A stretch of 64,000 bases of DNA, from the NCBI RefSeq assembly GCF_022581195.2, contig NC_061458.1, forward strand, positions 11,222,001 through 11,286,000, in the 5' to 3' direction. Both the position numbers and the translations under genes were made by a program. The DNA comes from Helicoverpa zea. Its lineage: Eukaryota > Arthropoda > Insecta > Lepidoptera > Noctuidae. The notes beneath the pieces are model-generated. The model worked only from the letters and a program-made list of their open reading frames with translations, was not told where the DNA came from and searched no databases. Every line of letters begins with the position of its first letter. Within the stretch, counting starts at the first letter, position 1. This document shows positions 25,521-40,300 of the stretch, one piece after another.

Positions 25521-27301
25521 CGAACATTTAATAAGGTGTAGCGATGATTGTGTCTGCTTGGTGCATGTTGAACATAATTAAAGCTTTTATTAATTACATC
25601 GTGTTATGTATCTGAGTTCTTTCGTTGAGTTTTATTGACTGATCCGAGAATTACATAGCATGTCTTCCCATTTCACCGTCTTACAATTCAATATTGCTGT
25701 TCAAATCAAACTTCCATTTTTCTCTTCCTCATAACACAATAAACCTCATTTTTACATAGTATCAAGTGCACTTATACTAGATGAAAATATTCCTATTATA
25801 ATAGAAATTCCAAGCGGACACAATCACATGAATTAGCTTAATTTTGTTAGGATTTTTAATAGTTTTTTTCCAATTCCCGAAGACCTTTATCCTAATTGAC
25901 TTATGGACTAGTAGTTCAATTCGATGCAAATGTTATTTATAATCTCAGATATTAATTGTTAAAGCGAGATTTATTTATAAAGAGATGAGATAAAGCACAT
26001 ATCTATTAACATGTAACATCAATTTTGTACGAAATAGGCATTATTCGAGTGAGGTCTTGGGCGAAAGAAAACGATTATTTTTACATGATCACAAGGCCGT
26101 TCGAGTCTATTGAGGTCGAGAACGGCAAATCTTTTTATAAAGATGATTATTTATTTTTATGTTGTGTATTTGTTAGACGCTCAATGTTATTTTCACCAAA
26201 GTATATTCCAGATTTCAGCACAAAAACCTATATGTAGTCAATTATTAGTATCAGCTAGACAGATCTTATCGTGGAGACAAGAATTTTATGAAGAAAATGT
26301 GAATTCAGACAGATAAGTTTTCCTATCTTATTCACGAAGATTAAATTAAAAATGTCACATCATCTGCTAAAAGGCTATTTATCGAACTTTTTCATTATTG
26401 TTCATTGTCTTTGAAAAACGTGACAAGACAGTGGTCGTGTACAAATGCAATGAATTTGATATCGATCGAGGCAGCGATGCACGCAAACTAGACAATAAAC
26501 TTGAATGTTGTATTTACTGAAGCTTATCGTACTTTTTGGTATAATTCGCTTTACTACGAAGCTATTTATTAATTCTACGTTTGATTTGAATGCCAAGAGA
26601 TATGTAGACGCTATTTTAAAATTGAGTTCTTTTAACTTATAACATGAATTGCAGGTTTTATCGTTCCATTACTTAAGCTGAAAGTTTTATCTCAAATTGA
26701 AAAGACTCAGTTGCTATTATAGATTGTAAGCAATTCGGTTAGTGTCTCGAGTGAAAACTATCAATTATTTGAATGAATTATAATAATTGGCTCTTCTCTG
26801 AATGTTGTGTATGTGAAATTTGTGTTTTTAAGCTCCCACGTTTCAGGAGAAATTTCTGAAGTGTTTTAACATAAATCTATTTCATTGTTAATTCAAGTGC
26901 ATATTTATAAAGTTTAAGTACATCATCAAAAATGTATTGTGTAAATGTACTGTCAAAGATTAAAATGAAAATTTTAGTCAGAACCATGTCCACTTGCCAT
27001 CGTTTTTCCTCGAAGCCCACTAAGATTTTATGTATTGGAAAAAGAAGCGTTATTTTGTAATAAGGCTCATCGGCGACTTAAAAACGCAGAAGCGACAAGC
27101 TATTTATTTTTGTGACGTTGTTGGGTCGCCGGTGTAAGACATGACTTGTAAATTGTAAGATAAGGCTCAAAATGGCGTAAATAAAATTTGATAAATGAAA
27201 TACCTACTTATTTTGTTTTATTTGATTTGTACCTTCTACTGAATCCCTTGTGGACAAATTGCTGGCATGTAATTTTCCATTTCAGTGTTTACTAATAAGT
27301 C
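25521..27301. other. YOD1 3' UTR and intergenic sequence
   Basis: AT-rich, with no supported gene. An AATAAA at 25738 is a candidate polyadenylation signal for YOD1; ATTAAA occurs earlier, near 25577. The open frames at 26025-26316 are short and carry no recognisable domain. Confidence 0.6.
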
Positions 27302-28185
27302 TACCTATGAAATTGCCGTTTTGTATGAAATAATTTAAACGTTTTTTTTTTCATGTATTTTTTATTTGTATTTATCAAAGTAATTACCCATGCAATCAAT
27401 GCTTCTTTGCCAACGCAGTGGCAGTGATTTGATGCCCTTCTTAAAGAAATTTTGATATTTGACGGGAGGCAACCATTTGTTCAAAGGCATTTTTTACTGC
27501 CTCTCGGGTACTGAATTTTTTACCCGACAAAAACTTATCCAAATTCTGGAAAAAGTTGTAGTGTGTGGGCGCAAGGTCTGGTGACTGGCGGACGCCTAAA
27601 AAAATCATACATTTGTGTATCTGTTGAGCAGTGCAAGGCACGTCTCGACGCGTACCTCGCGCTAGCGTTCATTGAGTTCGTGGGACACCCATTTGTTAAG
27701 CTTTTTTACTTTGCCAATTTGACGCAAATGGATCAATATTGTTTTGACGCTAACGTCGAAAGCTTTAGCCGTAGATTGTGTATCATCAGCTTCCACAATC
27801 GCCTTTAATTCATCGTTGTCGACCAAAGTCTTCAGTTCAACTTTCAGGTCGAAATTTCCAAAACGGAAGCGAGCACACCAATAACAGGTGGTGCGTTAGT
27901 TAGCAATGTTAGCTCCGTAAACGTCGTTGATGTTACGTGCCGCTTGTGCCGCGTTGCTGCACCACGGTAATTCCATAATAACTTGATTTTTTAACGTATC
28001 CACGATGAAAAGAAGATTGAAATGCGATGACAATGTAGCACTAATCAATAAACTAATGACTACTTTTGGAAAATGAATTCCATGTTTTTTTATTTATAAA
28101 ATTAATTTGAAATACAATTCTTAGCCAAACAAAAAATATTATGATTTGAAATGGCCATTACCGCAGAACGGCAATTTCATAGGTA
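27302..28185 (-). mobile_element. Mariner-family element, internally deleted
   Basis: The terminal inverted repeats are identical over 19 bases (TACCTATGAAATTGCCGTT at 27302 and its complement ending at 28185). On the minus strand the remnant encodes the mariner N-terminal helix-turn-helix region (CSNAAQAARNINDVYGANIA, then a stop), a middle part (QIGKVKKLNKWVSHELNE), then jumps to the C-terminal part (DLAPTHYNFFQNLDKFLSGK) and the usual end (KKGIKSLPLRWQ) after a frameshift. The catalytic aspartate region is missing, and the length is 884 bases against about 1.3 kb for a full element. It can no longer make transposase but could in principle be moved in trans. Confidence 0.9.
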
Positions 28186-31100
28186 AAGACCTAATATTTT
28201 GAAAAAGCCAGTCCCGATTCCTACTTAACAGGTATTTATAAGGTAGTTTAAAAACAAAACACCAAATCAGGTTTTATTCGATTTATTTTTAACACAAATG
28301 TACAATATCAATAAATATAGTCACATCGGCTTTCTATCACCTGTCGTTACACTATGATTCACTTTATACAATGTTGTCATACAACATTAACTTATCGATA
28401 CGTTACGCTCAAATTAACAAAATTGTGCATCAGAAATTGGGCCGCCCGATACTTTATTCAATTTTAAAGCAAGAAATACTTATCGACTGCTCTTTACTAA
28501 ACGCAGTTCTGTCTCAAGTAGCGTTAAAATGTCAAATGAGACTGAAACATGTCTTAGGGACCACAAAGTCGATCAATTAACTTGCGCAATATTATAATGT
28601 ATTAAGAATTGCGCAAAATTGAAGCAATATACTCAATTGATCGTCGAGGTGGGCCCTTTAATATGAATTATACAATTTTGTTTTAACTAATTGCATTTGT
28701 TGTGCAAGCCTGCATTTGGCATAAAGTCGAATCAAAAATGACAATTTTCACCCAATATTATTGAAAAAATTGTGATCTTCGTATTTCTTGCTTAAAATTA
28801 AACATTTCGATATAGTTTTAGGAACCAAACGGCATCACTAACTTATGTTAAGCGTATACACAGCTTTATTGCTAGGTGAAGACATGAGAAGACGTGCCCA
28901 AGCTATCGAGAATATAATTTAGAATATCTCAATTATTCGACTTGTTCATGCAAAACTTATTTTTCCAAGTTTTGTCCGAACAAGCCAGTTTTCTATTCTA
29001 AATAATCTCAGTATTAAAATTGATAAGTTTTAACGATTTGTCCTTTATGCATCTCTGTACATTTTAAATTACTCGTTGATATTACTTTTAATCATGTATT
29101 TGAACTGTTAACACGTCTCTTGGGGACATCCTATCTAGAGTTTTTTATCCTATAAGTAGTTACGCTTTTAAATATTTAAACAGCTGTAAAAATAATCGAG
29201 TGTAAGGAAGGCTTCTAAATAACTTATTTATAAAAAATATATATTTTAAAGGCATGTGTTTACATATTTAAAAGCTCTATGAGATATGGACAATTCGTAA
29301 AGTCTAAGCCGATTCAAAATTAAAAATGATTTACAATATAAAGTTGGGTTACGCCATAAAATCTCTAAAACACAATCTTAGCAATAAATCAAATGAAATT
29401 GATTGACAATTTGTTTAAAACAAATATAAAATAACAATAAAAACTTCGCTTTGATTTCGATTTTCGCTTAAAACTAATGGCATTCTGATATGTTACAATT
29501 ATCAAGTTTATAAATGTTAGTAGTTAAATGTAAATAAATACAAAAATGCTAAATATTACAAGATCTGTTCAAAAATATTTATTTTTTATTCTAAATGCAA
29601 ATATTGAATAGGTATTCATAAAATATAGTGCTTACTGCTTAATACGAAGCATTATAACATGGCAGTGTACAAAATAAAAAATAAAATGCACAAGTATTTG
29701 GAAAATAAATAAATTAGACATTAGTCACTAAAAGCAAAAGTCTAAAAAAAATATATGAAATCTTGATTCTTAAATACGAATAAATCTAATATTTGCTATC
29801 TGTAACATATCGAATGCTAGAAAACAAATATATAAAAAATGCCTGTTTTTGTGAGGCGTTATTTATTTAAAATGCTATTAGGTGCGAGAAGACATAATGT
29901 CTTTATGTATATCAATGGCCTACAAAATTATATACTACAAAAACATTGTATGAAAAGCCTTATACCAATTGCTCTACCTATTAGATAACGTTGTGGGTTG
30001 CATTGTTACATCTATTTTAGTTTATAATGCCTGTGTTCACTATTTACAATGTAACTGTTTGTTGTCTCTTCCCAATAAAATATTAAGGGTAAAAAATGCA
30101 ACAGTGTGCACCCCTCTTTGGGGGGCTAAAATTGAATCAAAATAATCTCTTAAATGAATTATAAAAACTTAATAGTTCAATTATTTCAACAATCTCTAGC
30201 TTTTGGGGGGTACCCTTAAAAAAATATTACTATCAGTTAATAAGGTTTTTCATACAGTGTTAATTTGCAAGTACTGCAGTTATAATAGCAAGCAAACCGT
30301 TTAATTAAGGAACTTGCTTGGATATTGAAAAGTAGGCAGAATATTAGCAATTTTCATAATTATCTAAATCGTGACGTGTATCAGGGCTCCTTAGCACACC
30401 AACACAACCCATTGTAAGCTCATTCTTTTTAAAAGAATACTTTTCCTTTATTAAATGTTGAGAATTGGAATACCAGGAAACATGAGTTTTTACCCCTATC
30501 TCGAACGAATCTGCATTTGCTTACCTCCTGCTCCTGATTTTTTTTAGCATTTGCTCTGAAAAAATATATCTTTGGTTATCATTAATTAAGGTTATTTATT
30601 TTCACCTAGAAAGATATACAGCGCACCAACTGTGTTGTTATTTAGCAGTACAAATTAAATTATTTTTATTTAAAAATGTACTGTCAATTGCGTAAAAACT
30701 CACGCTTCCTGGGTTCGCTTCAATATAACAATAAAGTGGCCCAATAGTTTCAGAAAAAATGACACTAAAGTAAACTGATACATTTTAGTGTGTTATAAAA
30801 TTTAGTGTATTTATTTATTTAAATATTCCTTAATCTCACTTGTAATGTCTTAATTTCAAATATCGTTACAAGCTTACTTCCCTTAGTAGACACCGTGCTG
30901 TAGACAGAAAAACAGCAGTAAATATACATATTTTTTAAGTAACTAATTCTCCAGCCTAAGATTAATGGTAATCTCATCATATCTTATGTATTTCAGCTTT
31001 TAGTCAAAACTGTTCGTATAATATATTTACTGCTGAATTTTTTTGTCATCAAAATACAAAATTATGTATCTTACTCGCCATTACAGGATGCTGATTTAAT

Positions 31101-31395
31101 CAACTGTGGGATTTAAGGGGATGAGTAAATTACATTCGAAATGCAATGATTATTACGTATATTTGCGTATGAGTGTTCAAACCAATTGTAATTATTACCA
31201 ATATAACCAATTTTCACGCCGCTTTTCTGCCACACATATTTAGGTAACAGTGTTTCGCCACTATTTACTGTATGTTAAAGGACTTTGTTTTATACTACGT
31301 AATGAAATCGACATTTTTACGAAAAAATCTCACATCTCCCTGAAATTCCCACAGTTGACAAAATCTGGCACCTTTATTAACTTGCTCCTATCTCC
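28186..31395 (-). other. Probable aralar 3' UTR and downstream region
   Basis: About 3.2 kb after the aralar stop codon, AT-rich and with no supported gene. Minus-strand AATAAA hexamers occur at 31378-31373 (only about 20 bases after the stop) and at 28278-28273, among others, so the UTR may be short or up to about 3.1 kb. The open frame at 28371-28580 has no homology that I recognise. Confidence 0.5.
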
Positions 31396-34300
31396 CTACT
31401 GAGCGGGTGCAGGCGGCGGCTTGGCGGCCGACCAGCGCGGCAGGGAGATGCCGAACTTGGTCTCCAGCCCCGTCAGCACCGGCAGCGCCACCTGGTAGCC
31501 GCCGATGTGTTGTGGCTTCTTCACTGTTTCTTCGATTGGAGTGGCCACGTGGAGCTCTGAGCCGGATGGTCGACTGCGGAGAAATGGGTGGAGTTAATTA
31601 TTGTGGAAAATGTATCGTTTTATAACTGAAATATTGTTTGTGTTTGAGTCTAAAATAAAATATGCTACCTCATTGACAAAAACAAGTTTGTCTACCTGCT
31701 AAGTTTGTCACAGTTCGCTAACATTTATTCCTAAGAATAAATAAATAAACACATACAGTGGAATAACCTGTCTTACTTATATTACAAACGTCAAAGTTTA
31801 TTTTTAAGTATGGATAGACAGATCTATGGAAATTAGTTTTTCTTTCACGCAAAGGATGCTCGATGGATTGTGATGAAACTTGGCAGTACTGTAGCTTACA
31901 TTTAGGTAAGTATATCATTAAAATATATACATAGTCTTCTTTTTATCGGGGTGCAGGAAGAACTTCCAGCCGGAAGCGGGTAAAACTGCTGGCAGAAGTT
32001 ACTGGTTAAATAATGATGATGATGATACTTCTGTTATATATTTTGTTATACCTACTTCTATTCTGTTATACTTCTGTTCTGTTATATATTCTTGTTTGTG
32101 TTTTATTGCGTACATAAACTGTTAAATAAATAAATACTCACGATCCTCCAAAGTCGACGTAGAACAGTCTCTGCAGTATCTCGTACGTGACGAGCGTGAC
32201 GCCGAACTGCGGCGACGAGCGGAACACGCGCGCGACGGCGCCCTTCCAGAACGCGCGGGCGCCCTCCTCCGCGTAGATCTTACGAGCCGCGTCTAGTACA
32301 CCGTTGTAGGTGGTCTGACCTGAGCGGGCTACCACCTGGGAGGAATAATGGTTTGTTAACATTCAACTTCTCTGAACACGACGCTACTGTTCACGGGGTC
32401 TTGGGTTATATTCTCGCATTTGATTTATGGGTTTCAAGAAACTTTCACAAAGCAGTCTGAAGTCTAGAAGTTGGTGATTGTGCATCGAGAAGCATGTTGC
32501 GATCTCTCTCCGGTGATGTCGGATTGCCGTCCCATCGGGCGCAGAGAGAAATAATAATAGGGAGTGCACCTGGGTCTGAGCAAATGCTTGTGCACTATTA
32601 ATTTTCTTGCACGGCCACCTGATATACTTAGAACAGTATCTAAAATAATAACTAAATGTACGAGGTTAGAAATGAGACGCCTAGATTAGTTGACTCCTGA
32701 TGATGATGCCTTTCATAATTAACCCAAAAATAGTAATTCTTTATTATATATTTTTTTGTCAATTGATATATTCTATAATTTTCTTAATATTTAAAAATCA
32801 AAGCTGATATGACATGTTACCTGTAACCGCGTCTTAATAACATCGGCGGGTGTGACGAGCGAGGCGGCGGGGATACCAGCTATAGCACCCGCAGCTAGCA
32901 GCGTTAGAGGATGGTTGTAGCCGTTCTCGTCCGCGAACTTAGCCTGGAGACGTTGTTTTGGTTAGTATTTTGAATAAATATATTTCATCTGCATCGCCTT
33001 TTCCCGAATGAGTTGGGGTCGTCTTACAGTGTAAACGGATGCTGCTGAGAACCAGTATATGACTGGTTGTAAGGTTTTCTGGCTTCTAACTTTTAGCGAC
33101 TGCTGAAAGACAGTCGGGGGCTTCCAATTTAAAGTGCCTTCCGAAACACCGAGAAATTCGTCATGATATTTATATCCAAGGAGCGATTTGATCCATGCGG
33201 CTTTTATTTAGCCAAAAGCTCCTCTAATAGGTACATGTTTACTAGTTCAAATTCAATAATATACTACTTTTTATCTGGGACGTGCGTGGGTAAAGCACCG
33301 CGGAAAGCTAGTCTCAATAAAAACTAACCAACAACAAATCGGGAAATAAAAAGTACTTACCTTAACATGAGCATAAGCAGGGAAATAAATAGCGCTGAAA
33401 GGCACATCTCTCAACAGGCAGGCCTTCGCCCCCTTGTACAGGCCAAACAGGCCTAGGTCCTTCACCACGGACCAGGCCCGGACTTTAGTCCCGCCCGCAA
33501 TCTCGCCCGCTACTTGTAGGCGAATCTTCACTATTTCTAATGGGTTTGTGAATACTACTTGAGAACCACCGGCCTGGAGAAAATAAAATATGGTAAATAA
33601 ATATTTCACTGCTGGCAAAGTTGTGGTTTTTTTGAGGTAAAGAGTTGGCAATAAGGAAATTGGTATTGTATATGTTTCTCTATTGTGGTTTGCAAGGGAA
33701 TAACAACTTTTAAGATTAAGATTCTAACTTAGTAGTAAATTATTATTAAGATCTTAATTAAATGATTAGATATTAAACATAATGAATTAAATGAGTAGAA
33801 GTTAATCTGTCATAAATTGGTTTTAAGACAAAATTGAAAAGAAATATTTTTCAACTATCAAAAAAATCTTTTGTTGTTCCAACTTTCAAAATATATACTT
33901 ACACAACCTCCAGCGAGAATTTCAGCATACATCGATATATTGCCCTTTTTGTCTGTGAATTTGTCACGAACGAAGTCGTTTACCTAAAACATGAGCCAAC
34001 AAACAAATAAATTAATTTGTAATCATGTAAAAATTCGACCTAGGTGTTTTAGAGAATTAATTTTTTTCATTTTAGTCATTTAAAATGGACAAAAAGGCAA
34101 ATCATTTTATTTTTTTTTTTGTATAATATTTTAAAACATTGATATTTTTAGTTTGATCATGTAAATTTGATCAAGAATGTTCGGGCTTAATACAGTATTT
34201 ATTCCTTAAGTAACTAAAATACGTCATAAAACTCACAGTCAATTTAATAGCCTTCTCCGGAGCCACTCCAATGAGCTGCGGCACCAGTCCTCTATACAGG

Positions 34301-37300
34301 CCGAACACTCCTTCATGGCGGATGACCTTCTTGAAGCAATCCCAGGAGTTCCTGTAGGCCACCTCGCCGATGAAGGAGCCGGTGCGTTGGTTCTGCATGC
34401 GGGTTTTTACTAAATCTATGGGGTATACTGCTGATGCTCCCACGGCTGTGAAAAAAATAAGAAGTAAGGAATGGTAAGTTTTTGGTTGATATTTTTTGGA
34501 TAGTAAGGGCTATTGGACAACCATTAATTTCAATCACTTTTTGGCAGTAATTTCAAATGATTAAATAGGATAGTGTTTTTGATATAATGTGGCGTGACGA
34601 TCTGGACGCCTACAACCCTGACTAGTGGGAGCACTCTAAGGATCGAAAGGTGTGGAGACGAGATCCGAGGCCTTTGCCCAACAGTGGGACAATAAAGGCT
34701 AAGAAAAAAAAGCGTGTATTAAGTGAGTAATTAGGGAAAATATCATCAATGTTGGAATTTTGCTTAATCATTAAAAAAATAGTAACATAAATATGTTTGA
34801 AATTAATCGAAAGTCAAAATAATTTAAAATGAATAAAAAATTAAACTTTACATTATACATGAAGGCTGGCCTAATGTGCTCTTATACGCTTAAGAAGACA
34901 CTGTACGGATTTAAATATGTAGTTATAGATCTTAATATCCCATAATTTACAGCACTAGAAGCAAAAGTGACGATTACTTACCACCAGCAATGGAACCTAG
35001 CGTGAATCTGTAAGTGCTTTCCAGGATCTGTATGAGAACGCCTCGCTCCTCTGGACTCTGTAACAAACATACACTCGTATTTACCTATACCCTAGAACAT
35101 TAGTGGCCGAGTAGCAGCTATAAGAAAAAGAGTCGTTTAATGGTAATGTTTTACAATACTGATTCGAGAAATTGAGAAAGTATAAAGATTTTTTCTGGAG
35201 ACCTTGGTTAGTAGAGCGAATTTTTACTTTGACTAAAATATATTTAAAACCTATAAACATTGATATACGCACAGAAACTCGGTAAGTACGTTCTAAATAC
35301 CGATAATAGCCATTTAGCGGAATAGCATATTTAGTGGGTCGGTGTGCAATCCAGCCAGGACTTGAGTACTAACTTGGCTTAACACTCTTTTTGTTTGCTA
35401 TCACTTTTAGACCTTATACCAATAACATTCATAAGGTTGGAAATTGATTGTTGTTTTTTTTAATATTGATACCATGTCAAACCTTGCTCAGTATTATAAA
35501 TGGTAAGTATTTATTTATTGTAAAGTGGCCTAGCAATGTATGTAGCAGTTATACATGAAAATGGGGTGACAATGTTCATATTTACAATGTTAATAAATTG
35601 AACATGCTGTTTTAAAAGTTTTATGAATAAAGATTAAAAAATAAATGTTTATTTTTGTGTTTTTTTTTAGATCCCAGAATATTACAATTTTCATTCCAAT
35701 ACCTATTTTGGTAAATTATGTTCTTAAGTTTTATGAGGTAAGAGTTTTATAAAGAACTAAAACTATAAAGAATTAAGTGTTTAGATAAGCGACAGTGAAT
35801 TTTTGGTAGCTATAATTTAGCATACATAAATTGTGAGCAATGTGCTAAGTGTATTTACACTTGACAAGAATGCTTGAAATTGGTGCGTCCACAAACACGT
35901 TTTGCGCGCACACAAATATATTTAGACCCAAGTTCACCGGCATATTAAATGGCCGTTTCCATTAAAACAACTGTTGAAACTTAAGCCTGACAATTCATAG
36001 TGGATAGGTAAAGTTGTTTTAAGAAAGCTGTCGGTGACCTCGGGCTTAAAAAAATGTAGCTTCTGCGCCAATCGACTTTCAATTCCTTTTTAGAAAATAT
36101 GAGCCAATCTAGCGCATGATGTCACAATACATTGACTGTATAGCATACCTATTCAAAAATATTTTAACAGGTCCCTGATTCAGACAGAATGACAATCTTT
36201 ACTTTGTTATCTATACTAATATTATAAAGCTGAAGAGTTTGTTTGTTTGTTTGAACGCGCTATTCTCAGGAACTACTGGTCCGATTTGAAAATGTATTTC
36301 AGTGTTAGATAGCCCATTTATCGAGGAAGGCTATAGGCTTCTTTTTATCCCGATACGGGAAGTAGTTCCCACGGGATGCGGGTGAAACCGCTGGCAGAAG
36401 CTAGTGTAAATATATTTTTTAGTGTCTGTAACTTTAATAGACAGCAATATTAACGCAAGCTGACATCACAACTACCAAAAACCCACTGCACCAAGAAGTA
36501 AAAGACAGAAACATCATAACGACCTTACTTACCAGAATGCGTTCCAAACAGTACACAAATCGACAAGGCTCTAACATAGTTACCTCCTCCTTATTAAGCG
36601 TTGAAAGAAAGAGAATAATAAACCTGTCAGTTAGTGATGTTTCCAAAACACAACTCTTATAGACCCACCGAGTTCTGTTCAGATCAGCATTTTGAACTCA
36701 AACTCTTAATCAAACTTGGTTTCTAAACGCACTTTTGAACGTCAAAATTTACAAAAGACAGCCACCAAACGATCACGTTGACCACTTGATACTGGTGCGC
36801 TGTTTTTGGCAGGAAGAAGTGGCTCAACAAACTTCTAGAAACATTGATTTGATGATTACATTTTTAAATATTTACCAAGAAAAACGGGAGTTACTAAGGA
36901 ACTGCCTGCCTTTCAACTTTCCTATCGATATTATATACCTCTCAAACTACATAATGTTTCATCAGAGATGTTACTTTTTGTGGCACACCTTCGGTGTTGA
37001 ACAACACAATAACGTAGATTTAATAAAACCCTTTTTTGTATGTGATTGCAATTTCCCAAATCTAGTAGTATTGACCTAAATGGTTCTCAAACATTTATGG
37101 CCTTACTACAAAAACTTTAACCACTGTTTTACACTTGTCTAAAAAAAATGTGGCTCCAAAATGAACCTTATGTCAACGTCATAATTTGACATTTTTTTAG
37201 ACAAGGCTTAAACTGACGTTAAAAAGTTTTTGTGGTAAGACGGTATGTTCCTATTTTGGCCATCTGCACAGTTATCTCGGTAGGTCTGCACACTATATAC

Positions 37301-40300
37301 ATTAACTCTAAATAACACTAAACATACATTTCAATACGAGGGCTGCATCTGTAGGAGCGAGACAGCATTATGGCATTAGTACGAGTGTGAGAGCGACGGC
37401 AATACTTACGGAGACGGCTTTGATTTCGGCTACTCGGCGGGTCACTTGCTTGAAATATTGCTCAGGAGTTATAGAGTTGAGATCATTGTATACGATTCGG
37501 CTGTAAAGAGAAAAAGAAAATTATAAGAATTTTAGTCTGGTCACACTTGTGGTCAGTGTTGCCATTTTAGGAGATTAATTTTGAAAAGATACTTTCACTT
37601 TCAAACACATCATTCAAACAGGATTTTCGAACAGTTAGAAAGCTTATAGAAAATTGCCAGAAAAAAATTAAGACATAATAAGTACAAAATAAATTATTTT
37701 CTATTAATTGAGTACAGTCAAAATCTGTGCAGTTTCCAGCCTCATTCAAATCAGTGAATTCTTGTATGTTGCAGTAAACCTATTTTATATAGGGTTGTGA
37801 TTTTAAAAACTTTTATATATCCTTTTCAAACTCAAGCATTTTCCTCAAACCATATTTAACCAACCCTCGAGACACGGAACTCGGACTGGCGACCCACGCG
37901 CCATCTTTCTCTTGCACACTGACGACGGCAATGTAAATAAACTATAATCATTAGAATATAAAAAGAGGTTTTTATTTTTTCTGTAGGATAGTTTTTGAGG
38001 GACCCGTGTTTCGATTACCAGGGTTAGTTTTTAGACGGGTCATATATTTTTTACTAATCAAAAGACATGTTGATAAACCGGTTTCACATCAACTAAAAAT
38101 TAAAGACATATGTAATGTGGCAAAAAGAGAGATAGTTTCTAAAAAAATCTCTCTCTTATCTTTTCTCTCTTTTGACGCAGTCGGGGCTTTTTTCTAAAAT
38201 TTGTTTATTAATATCGGCCACGCATTTGATTTAAATAGTCAACTAATCACCCTTTGCGTGACGCTGTTAGTTAAAAATACAAAATAATAATGATGACTAA
38301 ACGTAATTAGATTAACTGCATTTATTACCAATTGCATAAGGCTTGGTGACGAGGAACTAAATTGGTTTATGAAGTCAAGATAAAAAGTTATTTTATCTAG
38401 TAGTAAATAGTAAGTACGTAGATAAGATTCGTTCAGCCCACATTACGTAGGTACAACTGACATTGAATTTTTTGGAGGTCGAAACAACACGTGGGAATGT
38501 GTACAATGACAAATTATTATTAGAAAGGTCGAAGATTTTTTGAGAGAAGTAATTTTATTTTTAGAACTTTGTTTATTTCTATGAATGTTTTCAAGTTCAA
38601 TCGGCCAATGGACGCTTTTAGACAGCAGAAGACACATTTTCGAGTAAGGGAAAATTAGTGGAAAACTTGACATAGAATTTAGAAAGATTAAAGAAATGAC
38701 TTCGGATGGGATGAAGGGTATTTTTTTTTACAAATGCCTCGGTTATAGGTAAAATAAACAATCTTTCAATTTAATAGGCAGGTATCTGACTGAGACTGTA
38801 CATCTTATTACAAAAATTTGTGTAACTAAAATCCAGGTTTAACCATGGCTTATTGACCCGGGATTTCAGTCTCCTTTTATAAAAGTCCATATATATGTTG
38901 GTAATCCCATTTCAAAGTCCAATTAATAATGTGTAAAATTAACCCTGATTGTGTTCATAGAATTATAAGCATGTATTATTACCAAAAATACACAGGGAAA
39001 TTAATAAGTGAGCAAACTTGCAAAATAACTAGAATTACTATCAATAAATTACGCACAATTAAAGGTAAATTATAGCCAATATGTTAAATGAGCATCTAAC
39101 TTCAGCCCTAATACTTTGGACATAAAGTCGAAAATTGTAATAATTTCAGAACTTATTGTTTCTGGCGCTAAGGGAAAATTAGTGCAAAATTAAATTAATA
39201 TTGACATAAGTATGTAGTTCCCCGAAGCTATTAGACACATATAGGTAAACGAATTGTCGTCATATATAATTAATTAAAAGGAAATTAAATTAATGTACTG
39301 GTTTGCGTTTTATTATGATGTTGAATATCTGTTTAGTTACGTAATTAATAGACTATGGTGACGTAGATAAAAAATAAAAATAAAAATAAAATAAAATAAG
39401 CCTTTATTGCTGCTAGAGTTTAACTTAAACAACTACTAACTTATATAACTATACATTGCATTAAAAGATAAAGGTACCTAACAATAAAACATTTTAACTA
39501 AGATATACTCTCGGCATTCGGTTTGTCTCTCCTCTTAACAGCTTGTCTTTCGACAAAGGCCTCCTCTAAGGATTTCCACTTGCTTCTATCCTTTGCTGTA
39601 CGTAACCATTCTGGTCCAGCCACTTGCTTCAAATCGTCTTCCCATCGCTTGGGTTGTCTTCCTCTACTTCTACTGCTTTCTCTAGGATACCATTCCGTTA
39701 TTAATCTGGTCCATTTCTCTCTCCTTTCTCTCAGCATATGTCCTGCCCAGCGCCATTTTAATTTTCTGCAGACTGTTTGAACTTTTCCGAACTTAGTCCT
39801 TCCTTTGATATTTTTTAATTGTATTTTATCCCTTCTTCTTACTCCCAATACGTTTCTCTCTATCCCATTCTGACATATATTTAATTTATTTTGTTGTTGT
39901 TCGGTTAAGGCCCAAGTTTGGCATCCATATGTGAGGCAAGGCAGTATGCAAGCATTGAAGACCTTTCGTTTCTCTGACATAGGCATTTCTTTATTTTTCA
40001 TTATTTCGCTCAACGACCAGAATCTTCTCCAAGTGTTTGCTATTCTCCTTTCTATTTCTTTCTGCATGCTCTGTATCGGTGACACCAACTGCCCCAAATA
40101 AATGTACTCGTTTACGTATTCTAACTGATGATCATTGACTGTGATAGCATTTTTTTGTGGAGAATTGCTCATTACCTTCGTTTTTGATAAATTCATTGTA
40201 AGTCCTGCCTTTGCACTTTCGTCTGATAATTGCTGTAGCATTTTTACTAAGGTCATCGGGCATTCAGAGAAAAGTATTAGATCATCAGCGAATCTCAGAT

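Noticed and set aside
36735..37079. 114-codon plus-strand open frame
   Set aside because: Its first third is a dispersed repeat shared with 24590-24735 and its end runs toward a MITE; it has no domain.
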